A stretch of 64,000 bases of DNA. Origin: Sorghum bicolor. Taxonomy: Eukaryota; Streptophyta; Magnoliopsida; Poales; Poaceae. The position numbers and the translations under genes were made by a program. The number at the start of each line of letters is the position of its first letter. Position 1 is the first letter of the stretch. Of this stretch, positions 45,771 through 55,529 are shown piece by piece. Location: the NCBI RefSeq assembly GCF_000003195.3, contig NC_012871.2, positions 1,537,997 through 1,601,996 of the forward strand. The letters are read 5' to 3'. The notes under the pieces are model-generated. The model did not search any database, was not told where the DNA came from, and worked only from the letters and a program-made list of their open reading frames with translations.

Positions 45771-46694
45771 GAGGAAGAGCCCACGCTGCCGGCCGCTATA
45801 GTAGATGGCCGAGACGATGTCACCCTTCTCCACCCACATGCGCAGCCGCTCTCGAGGAGTCGAGGTACGGTCAATTTGCTCCCCAGTCCCCACCTTACAG
45901 TAGTCCAGACTCCATTCCGATGGCAGCAGCAACAGAGTAGCCTCCTGTCTTAGTTGAATAGTTGATGCATTGCAATTCGCAACAGGGAGGGTCTGTGATC
46001 GAACTAGCCTATGAGGAATAGTAAAGCACAAACAATTAATGGCTCGTACGTGCAATCTTAGTACTGTAGGTACAGGATCAATCCTTCTTTTAGCTTCAAA
46101 GCTTTAGGGTATTTCTGATCCATTTTATTCGTCAGAGATAATCCTCTCTTTTTTTCCCCTCAGTTGCAGTTTTGTTTTCGATTTACAGTTGCAATTTTGT
46201 GTATCAAAATCTTTTTCACTGACACTCTGACAGTAGTTCGTTGGACCAAATTTACACGGCATCAAGCAATTAGGGGGAATATGTTTGAAATAAGAGAAAA
46301 TGCTAGTGAGTTGATCAGGCATCGGTCAACAGACTAGTATGGCATGAAAACGAACTGACAAATACTCATATATTGGCTTCATCTACCAGAAATTGACATG
46401 ACTTTTCCATGTTCCTTGTCTACTGCTGTGTGTGGATGGAATATTTTCAGGCTTTTTATTCCACCTGCTTTTCCTGTCCTTGTATGTGACTTCAGTGCAA
46501 CTCTTCCACATCTGTGGAAATGATGCCTTTTGGCCTATTGCGTTCAAACATGGAACTAACTAGCTAGGGTGGTTCTCATCTTTGACAAAGACTTCTTGAC
46601 AAAAGTTTCCCTTGCAGAGAGCCAGAGACCATTCAAGACGTATCTACACACACGATAGCTGTCCACCATTCACGTCCCTGCAATTCAATCAAAG
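45771..46694. other. Upstream region of paralogue 4
   Basis: The first ~200 bases are GC-rich and open on the minus strand (45732-46055), with no recognised domain. The right part should carry the promoter and first leader exon of the gene at 46829, ending in AAAG|GTAGGT at 46694. Confidence 0.4.
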
Positions 46695-46798
46695 GTAGGT
46701 TCCTCCTCCCTTTAATTAAGCTAAATCATTTCCTGTGATCCGAAGTTTGTGTATCTAATCTCTCATCGATACTGTTATCTGTTGAATATCGTGAACAG
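46695..46798 (+). other. 5'-leader intron of paralogue 4 (104 bp)
   Basis: The donor GTAGGT follows CAAAG, and the acceptor CGTGAACAG is followed by the family leader GGAAGGGATACTGCAG. The same arrangement is seen before paralogues 5 and 6. Confidence 0.65.
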
Positions 46799-46828
46799 GG
46801 AAGGGATACTGCAGATGCTTGAACCCTA

Positions 46829-48382
46829 ATGGCGGAGATTGTCGGTTCTGCGGTTGTTCAGGAGTCAGTTAGCAAAATCCTGTCTGGTCTGCTTCAAAAA
46901 TATGAGGAGAAACAGAACCCAATTGCGTTCAGAAACCTTGAGAGGCTAGAGATGGCACACATCAGGCTGGAGGCTGTTCTTCAGACATCAGATAAGTGGG
47001 ACATCACTGATACATCCTTGTTGCGTTGGCGTAGGAAGCTCAAGTCTGCTGCTCAAGAGTGTGATGATACGCTGCACAGATGCAGGCAGAGAATCCTAGA
47101 AGATGAACACATAGAAAAGGAAGTAAGCAATTCCTCCCTTCCTAAGCGGGTTGTGCATGCTACCAGGTCATTCGTTTCTTCTATCTTTAACCACGACAAC
47201 GACGAATTGAATATATCCATTGTTCAAAGATTTGAATGGTTTGCTGATGGTGCTAGCGAATTTCTGAGGTTACTAGAGCTTGGTGGGACACCAAGGTGTC
47301 ACATGCACTTTGACCCTCTTATCAGGCACCTTCTTGATGGCAAGATACTACAACATAGAATCATTAGTGCAAACAAATGCCCTTTGCTTTTACAGTTGGC
47401 GCCATTTTTTAGTGCAGAGCATGGAATTCAAGGTAGGCTTTACTTCATGCAGAAAGATCCTAATGTGCCGGATGATGATTTTTGCTTTACTGTAACACTG
47501 CAGCTTTCGGAGAGTACGGACATAGTTGGGGTTGCAATTCAGTGCTTACATCTGTTTGCCCCTCTTTTCATGTCTACGGTTGAAAACATAAGGAAAAGGC
47601 TTATGGAACTACCTACTGAAGACTTCTCGTGGGTACCATATGTTGATTCACACCAGAAAAAATATTGGGACAATGTTCACAGATTTGGCAGTCAATGGTT
47701 TCGCCCAAACCCATTATGTTGCAAGAAGCATAATAAGCATGAACTTTGTCATAGTTGCAAGCTAGACAAGTCATCTGGATTACCATATGTTTCTCTAGAA
47801 CCGGTTATTTATGTAGGTCTGTGGTGCCAGGTCTCACTCTCAGAGTCCAACAAACAGAGGCTGTCACAGTCCGAATGTAGAAGTTCTCTACATGATCATC
47901 TATATCAGAGAGCTGGAGTCCTCTTTGCACCACATGGCTCTTCAGAAGACATGTTGCTTGTGGATAAGTTTCCTGCAATAGCAGCAACCAACAGTGAGGA
48001 ACAACACTGTTTGCATACTGTCTTTACCTTGGGACAACTTGAGGAGATCATGCTGCCAAAAGCAATAGATTTCTTCAGCCAGAATGAGGAAGCGACAGTC
48101 TACCAAATGCTTAGGAGGTCTAGGCATGGCACTGCATACATTCAGGTTGAGAGAGCAAGAATCTTCATGCCAAGCACACAACAAATGTTTCATGGAGCTA
48201 AGAGAAGGAAGCTGTTGCAAGGACTGGATGAGGAGTTGGAGTGCCTGACATATTGGGTCTCTCGCTTCCTTGTCTTATGGACTTCTCATGCATCCGTCCA
48301 ACTGGAAGGCTCGAACATGGACTGGTATCTGGAAGTAAAGGAAAAACACAAGCAGCACATCACTGCGACCTGGAATTCCTGA
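46829..48382 (+). CDS. Rx_N-like domain protein without NB-ARC, paralogue 4
   Basis: The protein has 517 residues in one coding exon. The N-terminal domain is VGSAVVQESVSKILSGLLQK, LERLEMAHIRLEAVLQ and LLRWRRKLKSAAQECDDTLH. Family blocks follow: WFADGASEFLRLLELGGTP, LQLSESTDIVGVAIQCLHLF, LPTEDFSWVPYVD, SQWFRPNPLCCKKHNKHELCH, VLFAPHGSSEDML and IMLPKAIDFF. A basic AKRRKL cluster stands about 70 residues from the end. It is closest to paralogue 5 (shared RLLELGG and LPTEDFSW). The Cys/His run CCKKHNKHELCHSCK has the spacing of a possible metal site. The start follows the leader GGAAGGGATACTGCAG. No NB-ARC or LRR is present; function is unknown. Confidence 0.88.
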   Translation: MAEIVGSAVVQESVSKILSGLLQKYEEKQNPIAFRNLERLEMAHIRLEAVLQTSDKWDITDTSLLRWRRKLKSAAQECDDTLHRCRQRILEDEHIEKEVSNSSLPKRVVHATRSFVSSIFNHDNDELNISIVQRFEWFADGASEFLRLLELGGTPRCHMHFDPLIRHLLDGKILQHRIISANKCPLLLQLAPFFSAEHGIQGRLYFMQKDPNVPDDDFCFTVTLQLSESTDIVGVAIQCLHLFAPLFMSTVENIRKRLMELPTEDFSWVPYVDSHQKKYWDNVHRFGSQWFRPNPLCCKKHNKHELCHSCKLDKSSGLPYVSLEPVIYVGLWCQVSLSESNKQRLSQSECRSSLHDHLYQRAGVLFAPHGSSEDMLLVDKFPAIAATNSEEQHCLHTVFTLGQLEEIMLPKAIDFFSQNEEATVYQMLRRSRHGTAYIQVERARIFMPSTQQMFHGAKRRKLLQGLDEELECLTYWVSRFLVLWTSHASVQLEGSNMDWYLEVKEKHKQHITATWNS

Positions 48383-50679
48383 TCAGATATCTACCATGGA
48401 TCGATCAGTATAAAAGAATGGAGTGTTCCATGAAAGGTTCAAAGTGTGGATTTACTGTTCATGACCAAGAACAGATATGCATGTCAAAAGAACAGAGTAC
48501 ACATATTTTAAGATCTCAAATTTGGGACAGATGCTCCGACTACAGGGTCAAAGACTCAACACAGAAGCAGAGCTACAGCACGGAGGAATTTTTTTGTTAC
48601 TCACCACACTAGTGACTTGTGTATAATATCAATATAATGCTGGTCTTAGTTGAGAACTCTGTCCTGGATTAGGAATGTATGTGAGCTTTTTGTATCGTGG
48701 TGTATATTAATCACCATTTGGATCTTATAGTGGACGTTCCATGATTATATATTATCCATCTAATTGCATTGTACAAATAAACGAAAGATGCAACTGCACT
48801 GCAAATGTCGTTTTTGGTGTGTAATCATATAGCCATTACCTAGTACAGTCGAGGAACTAAACTTTAAAATTTTATATGTTTAATTATTAGCTGTTCTGTA
48901 TTATTGAATCCAGCACATTTTACATTTTCTTGAGTGATTTGCAGGAGCAATACAATCATTTAAGGAGAGAAAACGTTTGGTTACATATAAGATAAAAAAA
49001 CACTAGAAGGAAAAGGAGTAGCACTAGTTTTATTGGGGCTTTAGTTTCGAAAATATTTGGGAGAATTAGGTGTATTGCGCTTGGCATTACATAGCTCCAC
49101 GCGTTTTTCTTCCCCGCGTGTGGTTCCCTTGTTGTCGCTGTTTTCTTCTTGCGGAAAGTTGGAGGCTGCGATCTTTCGGTTCTGCACATCGCTAGACATC
49201 AACGCCGACTGTGGAGGAGACGATCTTTATCAAGCTGGCTGCGGGGGAGGTACGTACGACATGGTCATGGATTCATCCTTCCAGTCTGTGTATCGGGTTT
49301 CCATGATGCCTAGGATTTGTGTGTTGGTGCCGGCTGTTGCTTGGATCTTGGAGTCGACGACGCAAAGATAACTTTCGCTTGAAAAATAATCGTTGGGTCT
49401 ATACTTTGGGTTTTGCCAACTCAATTTTGCCAAATCATTGGAGGTAACCTTTTTTTCTCCTTCCTATATTGATTTGAGACTTGACAAACTCCATGTTTTG
49501 CTAAAGATAAAATGCAAAACAATTAAAGATACTCTAAACGGTGTTAGTCAGGGGTAAAAAGATCGTTTTACCCTGGCGAAAGATAAAGAACTCTATTTTT
49601 TGGGCCGTTGGAGCAAGCGAAGAAGGCTCAAGACTCTTGGCCGGTTGGCCCGGCGCCCCGGCATATGAGGAAGAGATGCAGCAGGCAGGCAGACTCTCCC
49701 AACCTGGGCCGCACGGCCATGGCGGCGGTACACGCTGGGGCGGAGCGGAGAATGGCGGTCGGAGAGGAGAGAGAGACGGCACCAATGGAGGAGGAGCGCG
49801 AGCGATTTGCTCCCCACCTCACGGGGCAGCCTCCTCCTCTGCCTACTGCTCTGCTTTCGGAAACCAGAGTGCTTCAATCTTTTACCTCTAGATCTGGACA
49901 TCTTGGCTATTTGGGAATCGGATCAATCGGTAGTACAACAGTATATTCTTATCTATGCACTATATTATTTTTGGAATAACATATATATACAGATAGTTCT
50001 TTTTTTTTCTTTTTCTTTTCTTTTTTGTCGTGTACTACAGTTTCATGCATCCAACACTGTCAATTTTCACTGACAGTTGTCTGTTTTAACCAACTTTCAT
50101 GGCATCAATCAATCAAGCAAGCAAGCGAGGGGAGACATGGAAAAATGTTGTGAGTTAATCAGACATCAGTGAAACAGTGCGTGGCAAGAAATATGAATTT
50201 GCAGAGACTTAATGTTGGCTTCATTTACTAGAAACTGCCACTGCTAGCCAGGACTCGCAAAAGGAAGTTCCAAACTCATTGTCCACTGCTAACCAAGACA
50301 CCTGAATAGGAATTCCAAGTGGCGTACGGTTTAAGCATCTGATAGGCCAAGGCCTTTTAAAATATTCTCAAGTTGCACTCCACGTTCTTTCCCTGCCGTT
50401 GGTTTATCACACCAACCTTCATTCTTTGTTTTTTCCAGACTCGTCCTACTTTTCTCTACTCGGTGCAAGTTGTCCTATTATATATCCAAATGTGTAACAA
50501 AGTGCAGACTCTCATCGTTAGCTTTTGTGGGACTGCCTAACCTCCAATTATTGGACTCCCCTACCTCATTTTTCCCCTTCAAAGTCTTTGATATCACTGA
50601 ATTCTCTTCAAGCGGTCATCTTTATTTGGATAGCTGTCCATACATACAAAGGATAGCTGTCCATGTGGTTTAGTCTAAG
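48383..50679. other. Intergenic between paralogues 4 and 5
   Basis: It contains the 3' flank of paralogue 4 and GC-rich segments at about 49060-49370 and 49590-49850, which are open in several frames on both strands without any recognised domain. A TATATATCC box near 50478-50486 is a candidate TATA for paralogue 5, whose first leader exon would end in TCTAAG|GTAGGT at 50679. Confidence 0.4.
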
Positions 50680-50779
50680 GTAGGTTCCTACAGTTGCTAC
50701 GCCAAATCTTTGCTTGTGATCCAAAGTTCATATGTAGTCTCTCATGTATGCTGTCCTATATTGGATTTTTTTTGAAGAG
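50680..50779 (+). other. 5'-leader intron of paralogue 5 (100 bp)
   Basis: The donor GTAGGTTCCTAC is almost the same as that of paralogue 4. The acceptor TTTTTTTTGAAGAG is followed by the family leader GGAAGGGATACCGCAG. Confidence 0.6.
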
Positions 50780-50809
50780 GGAAGGGATACCGCAGATCCT
50801 TGAATCCTG

Positions 50810-52381
50810 ATGGCGGAGGTTGTCAGCTCTGCACTTGTCCATGAGACAGTCAGCCAACTTCTATCCAATCTGGTTCAGAAATATGAGGACAAGGAGGAAT
50901 CGAGTGCGAACAGAAATCTGGAGAGGCTAGAGATGGCGCACATCAGGCTGGAGGCTGCTCTCGAGACGTCAGAGAAGTGGCAGATCACTGATGCATCCTT
51001 GTTGCGTTGGCGCAGGAAGCTGAAGCGTGCTGCTCAGGAGTGTGATGACACGCTGCATAAATGCAAGCAGAGGATCCTAGAAGACGAACAGACAGAGAAG
51101 GAGGTGAGGATGTCCTCGTTTCCTGTACGTATAGCGCATACTACCAAGTCATTTGTTTTCTCCATCTTTGGCCCCAACAAAGACGAGTCGAACAGCTCCA
51201 CTGTTCGAAGGTTTGAGTGGTTCGCAGATGGTGCTAGCGAGTTTCTCAGATTACTAGAGCTTGGTGGCAGGCCACGCCACCACATGCCCTTTGACCCTCC
51301 TGTTAGGCATCTTCTGAATGGCAAGAAACTACAGCACAAAATCATTCAGGCAAACAAGCGTACTTTGTTTCTACAGTGGGTGCCCTATATCAATGCAGAC
51401 TATGGAATAGAGGCTAAATTCATCCTTATGCAGAAAGATGGTAATGTATCCGAGGATGACTTTTTCTTTTCATTAATGCTACAGCTTTCGGAGAGTACAG
51501 ACGTAGTAGGGATCGCAATTAGGTGCCTACAGCTATATGCCCCTCTTTTCAATTTCAAGTCTGCAGTTGAAACGGTTAGGAATAAACTTCTGCAACTACC
51601 TACAGAAGATTTCTCATGGGTACCAGATATTGATACCCATCACAAAGAACATTGGGATATTCTTCACAGGTTTGGCACTGATTGGTTTCGCCCAAACCCA
51701 CTGTGTTGCAAGAAGCATGATCACCACAAGCTCTGTCATGGTACTAGAAAGTTTAGCAAGTCAAGATTACCAGATGTTTTTCTGGAACCAGTTATTGAAG
51801 TACATCTGCAGTGCCATGTCTCAGTCATGGACTGCAACCAACATAGGTCCTTACTGTCTGAAACCAAAAATTCTCTGCAAGATTCTCCATACCTGAAAAT
51901 TGGACTCCTATTTACCCCACATGGATGTTTAGAAGACATCCTAGTTGTAGATAGAACTCCCACAATACCGGCGATCTACAGCGAGGAGCAGCATTTCTTG
52001 CATAGAGACTTTACCTTGGGACAACTGGAAGAGACCATGCTGCCAAAGGCAATAGATTACTTCTGCAAGAATGATGAAGCGGCAGTCTACCAAATGCTTT
52101 GGAAATTAAAACATGGCGCTGCATATATTCAGGTCGAGAAGACAAGCATGACCACACAGAGAACAAGCATGAGGACTTCTCAGGGGCCTAGGAGAGGGAA
52201 GCTGTTGCAATGGCATGATCAGGAGATAGGGAGACAGGCAAGTACGATCTTTCAATTTCTCAACCTGTGGGTTGCACATGCGCCTGTCCAGCTGCAGGGC
52301 ACGATTGTCGACTGGATTCAGAAAGAAAAGGAAAGTCAGTTAGCAGCACTGCAGCTACATCAGAAATTCCAAACCATGTAA
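50810..52381 (+). CDS. Rx_N-like domain protein without NB-ARC, paralogue 5
   Basis: The protein has 523 residues in one coding exon. The N-terminal domain has VSSALVHETVSQLLSNLVQK, LERLEMAHIRLEAALE and LLRWRRKLKRAAQECDDTLH, the cleanest match in the cluster to the Rx_N/CC pattern. Later blocks are WFADGASEFLRLLELGG, LQLSESTDVVGIAIRCLQLY, LPTEDFSWVPDID, WFRPNPLCCKKHDHHKLCH, LLFTPHGCLEDIL, TMLPKAIDYF and MLWKLKHGAAYIQVE. RRGKL and LWVAHAPVQLQG come near the end. It pairs with paralogue 4 in sequence. No nucleotide-binding or LRR motifs are present. The residue run CCKKHDHHKLCH is the best example of the shared Cys/His cluster. Function is unknown. Confidence 0.88.
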   Translation: MAEVVSSALVHETVSQLLSNLVQKYEDKEESSANRNLERLEMAHIRLEAALETSEKWQITDASLLRWRRKLKRAAQECDDTLHKCKQRILEDEQTEKEVRMSSFPVRIAHTTKSFVFSIFGPNKDESNSSTVRRFEWFADGASEFLRLLELGGRPRHHMPFDPPVRHLLNGKKLQHKIIQANKRTLFLQWVPYINADYGIEAKFILMQKDGNVSEDDFFFSLMLQLSESTDVVGIAIRCLQLYAPLFNFKSAVETVRNKLLQLPTEDFSWVPDIDTHHKEHWDILHRFGTDWFRPNPLCCKKHDHHKLCHGTRKFSKSRLPDVFLEPVIEVHLQCHVSVMDCNQHRSLLSETKNSLQDSPYLKIGLLFTPHGCLEDILVVDRTPTIPAIYSEEQHFLHRDFTLGQLEETMLPKAIDYFCKNDEAAVYQMLWKLKHGAAYIQVEKTSMTTQRTSMRTSQGPRRGKLLQWHDQEIGRQASTIFQFLNLWVAHAPVQLQGTIVDWIQKEKESQLAALQLHQKFQTM

Positions 52382-53851
52382 CATGGATGGATAAGGGAAA
52401 TGAGGAACACAAGACTGGAAATTGGATGTTAGGAACAAATCAAATATTTGGAGTTATTATTAATAGCTGAGCAAAAATATGTGGAAAAACCATAAATGCT
52501 CCAAACAAAGAGGCATGAGGAGCAAAGCCATAGCATGTAGATCACAAACTGACAATTAGAAATACTATATGTTGAGCACATAACTGTTTTTTAGTGTCTT
52601 ATGGTGCCGAGTATTTTTCTCTAGCTGATCCTATGCTGACATAGTTTTACCATCATATATCAACTGTAATGTGTTTTTAAGAGATGTGTAATTAATTTCT
52701 ATTGACTTTTAAGAGGGTGGTTATGGACCATGAGCTATTCCATTCCTTTTCAGAGAATTTTAGAAAATAATGCTCTTTTGCTACCATGCACTCCTCTTTT
52801 GTTTTGTTCTAACTTCTAACAGATTGGTGTAATGCTCTGTCTCCCCCATGTTCTAAACTCTGACACTAAATTAGTCTTCAGTGAGGGCAATGTATTCAGG
52901 TGGTAATCGTTTTACCAGTTGTTGACCGTAAAAAAAAAATATGTATTTCATTCTTGGTTGGTAATTGCATCTGCCAACTTTATATGACTGGAATTTCTCC
53001 ATTTGATAGTATTTCACTCTGTGCCTGATGATTTCTGAAAGCAGATGAAACTACAGTTTCCCCGTGCAAGGTTTGGGTGTGATATACTTTTGACGACTGT
53101 TTTGCTTTGCGCCTGCTGTTTGACTGTTCTCCATGGGCGTGCCCGCGGTTTTTCAGCTAAAAAAATGCGGAGAACCGCAGCGCACTGCAGTTGTCTAGTC
53201 TCCAAAACTGCAAGTGCTTCCTCTCCACCAAATGCACCACTCTGTCCTAGACGTGCCGTGCTCTCTGACTACCCAGGCGAAGAGGACGACGACTAAAATC
53301 GGAGGCATGTGCAGGGAATTCTGGAAGCTTGTCCAGTGCCTTGGATTTGTTCTCAGGGAACTACACATAGGATATTTCCATGAAGCACGGAAGCACCCAG
53401 TGCCATTCTGTTCACATGGCTAATTTCCTATAGTATGCTCTCCTATGACTTTGCTAGTAAGTACTGACGTGTAGCTTCATCTGGTACAGACTCTCCAAAC
53501 ACCATGACTTTGCTGAATGCCTTTTTCATTCGTGCGCAAAGTAGAAGTGCTCAGGTTGCCATTTGCTTTGTTGTCTGGTCCTGGGTCAAATATCACCCCA
53601 CCCACCATTTGATTTTCTTGCACAAACACGTGCAGACCGGCAGATTCTCATGTTTCTGTTAAGTCAAAGAGATAATTTTTTTAGGCATGAATTAAGCCAA
53701 AAAGCAATAATTAATCAGTACTTTCCTTGTGCAAACCAACTCTTGTCATTACCAGTTGTTGACTTCTCGACGTCTCTTTCCTCTGAAAATCTTGGGCATC
53801 ACATATACACTTGCGACAACTCCTCACCACTTCCTTGTACATCAATTGAGG
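52382..53851. other. Intergenic between paralogues 5 and 6
   Basis: AT-rich 3' flank, then a mixed segment near 53045-53420 with short open frames but no recognised domain. The right end probably holds the first leader exon of paralogue 6. Confidence 0.4.
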
Positions 53852-53945
53852 GTAGGACTTCTGTGGAACACTTTTTTTTTCTGTCCCAAGATTTTGTTCA
53901 TATATTTAGTCTCCTCATGTACAAATTCTTTTTTTCTCTGGGCAG
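53852..53945 (+). other. 5'-leader intron of paralogue 6 (94 bp)
   Basis: A GTAGGA donor follows TTGAGG, and the acceptor TCTCTGGGCAG is followed by GGAAGGAATGC, a variant of the family leader. Confidence 0.5.
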
Positions 53946-53978
53946 GGAAGGAATGCTAGAAATACTTACTGGATCCTA

Positions 53979-55529
53979 ATGACTGAGATGGTCAGTTCTG
54001 TGGTTGTCCAGGAGACAGTTAGCCAAATTCTATCCGGTCTGGTTCACAGGTATGAGGGCAAAGAAGACTCAAATCCAAATGATAACTTGGAGAGGCTTGA
54101 AATGGCACATATCAAGCTGGAGGCTGCTCTTGAGACATCCAGTAAGTGGCAGATCACTGATAAGTCGTTGTTACGTTGGCGCAAGAAGCTAAAGCGGGCT
54201 GCTCAAGAGTGCGATGACACACTGTATGGATACAAGAAGATAATCCTTGAAGAAGAACAGATGGAGCAGGAGGTGAGGAATTCTTCCTTTCCTAAACGAA
54301 TAGCACATGCTACCAAATCTTTTATTTTCTCTGCCTTTGGCCGCAATAACTATGAGTCCAGCAGATCTGTTGTTAGAAGATTCGAGTGGTTTGCAGATAG
54401 TGCAAGTGAGTTTCTGAGATTCATAGAGCTTGGTGGCACACCATCCCGTCAGATGTCATTCAACTCTTTTGTCAAGCACCTTTTTGCAGGCAGGGAACTA
54501 CAACATAAAATTGTCCATGGAAATGAGTACCCTTTGTTTCTACTATGGTTGGTGCCCTTTGCTACGAAAGAACATGGAATAGAAGTTTGCCTGGTATTTA
54601 TCAAGAAAGACAGACATACACTAGAGGATAACTTCTTTCTTGGTGCAATGCTGCAGATATCAGAAAGCACAGACATTGTTGGGACCATAGTGAACTGCCT
54701 GCAGCTCTTCCCTTCTTATTTCCAGCCTATAGTTGAAACCATCAAGAAAGAGCTTACTCAGCTACCTACACAGGACTTCTCATGGGTGCCATATGTTGAT
54801 CTATGGCACAGAAAACACTGGGACAATCTTCATAGTTTTAGCACTCAATGGTTTCGTCCAGACCCATTATGTTGCAAGCAGCATGATCAGCATAAGGTTG
54901 GCCATATTAGTAACCTAGGCGAGGTAGATGCTTCTCTGGATTCAATTATTGTAGTAAATTTGCAGTGTCAGATCTCACTATCCGAGTACAATAAACAACG
55001 GACCTCACTGTCTGAACATAAATATTCTCTGCGCGGTCATCAGAAGCTGAAAGCTGGACTCCTCTTTACTCCCCATGGTTCTTCAGAAAACATGCTACCT
55101 GCGAATAGAAGTTCTACAATGGCGCCAATATTCAGAAGGAGAAGGGGACAACATTGCGAGCATACTGACATTACCTTGGAACAACTGAAAGAAATCATAC
55201 TGCCAAAGGCAATAAATTATTTCCAACAAAACACTGAAGCGACAGTCTACCAAATACTATGGAAGGCTATACATGGCACTGCATACATTAATTTTGGAAA
55301 GCCAAGCATGGAAGCTCCAGGTCCACAGAGAACTTTTAGGGGAGCTAGGAAAAGAAAACTGGTGCAACAAAAGGATCAGGAGCTGCAGCATCGGACACAT
55401 ATGATCTCTCACTTGATCGACTTATGGGGTGCACATGCGCCTCTTCGGCTACAAGGCTTGATCTTGGACTGGATTCAGAAAGAAAAGGAAAATCAGTTAG
55501 AAGCACCAGTGAACCGCTGCTGCACCTGA
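53979..55529 (+). CDS. Rx_N-like domain protein without NB-ARC, paralogue 6
   Basis: The protein has 516 residues in one coding exon. The N-terminal domain is VSSVVVQETVSQILSGLVHR, LERLEMAHIKLEAALE and LLRWRKKLKRAAQECDDTLY. Residues from about 215 to 290 are almost the same as in paralogue 2: FFLGAMLQISESTDIVGT, FQPIVETIKKELTQLPTQ, VPYVDLWHRKHWDNLHSF and QWFRPDPLCCK. The flanking parts differ more. Later blocks are LLFTPHGSSENMLP, IILPKAINYF, a basic RKRKL and LWGAHAPLRLQG. The C-terminus ends in NRCCT. No NB-ARC or LRR is seen. It is the last complete copy on the right; no further family member was found to the window end. Confidence 0.88.
   Translation: MTEMVSSVVVQETVSQILSGLVHRYEGKEDSNPNDNLERLEMAHIKLEAALETSSKWQITDKSLLRWRKKLKRAAQECDDTLYGYKKIILEEEQMEQEVRNSSFPKRIAHATKSFIFSAFGRNNYESSRSVVRRFEWFADSASEFLRFIELGGTPSRQMSFNSFVKHLFAGRELQHKIVHGNEYPLFLLWLVPFATKEHGIEVCLVFIKKDRHTLEDNFFLGAMLQISESTDIVGTIVNCLQLFPSYFQPIVETIKKELTQLPTQDFSWVPYVDLWHRKHWDNLHSFSTQWFRPDPLCCKQHDQHKVGHISNLGEVDASLDSIIVVNLQCQISLSEYNKQRTSLSEHKYSLRGHQKLKAGLLFTPHGSSENMLPANRSSTMAPIFRRRRGQHCEHTDITLEQLKEIILPKAINYFQQNTEATVYQILWKAIHGTAYINFGKPSMEAPGPQRTFRGARKRKLVQQKDQELQHRTHMISHLIDLWGAHAPLRLQGLILDWIQKEKENQLEAPVNRCCT

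Noticed and set aside
45732..46055. Possible host gene exon on the minus strand next to the solo LTR
   Set aside because: The frame reads plausibly (LDYCKVGTGEQIDRTSTPRE) but I recognise no family. Joining it across the empty insertion site leads to a stop within about 30 codons.
14614..55529. Calling the six paralogues NLR resistance genes
   Set aside because: They resemble NLRs only in the first ~90 residues. No Walker A, kinase-2, GLPL, MHD or LRR sequence is present in any copy or in the intergenic DNA that I read.
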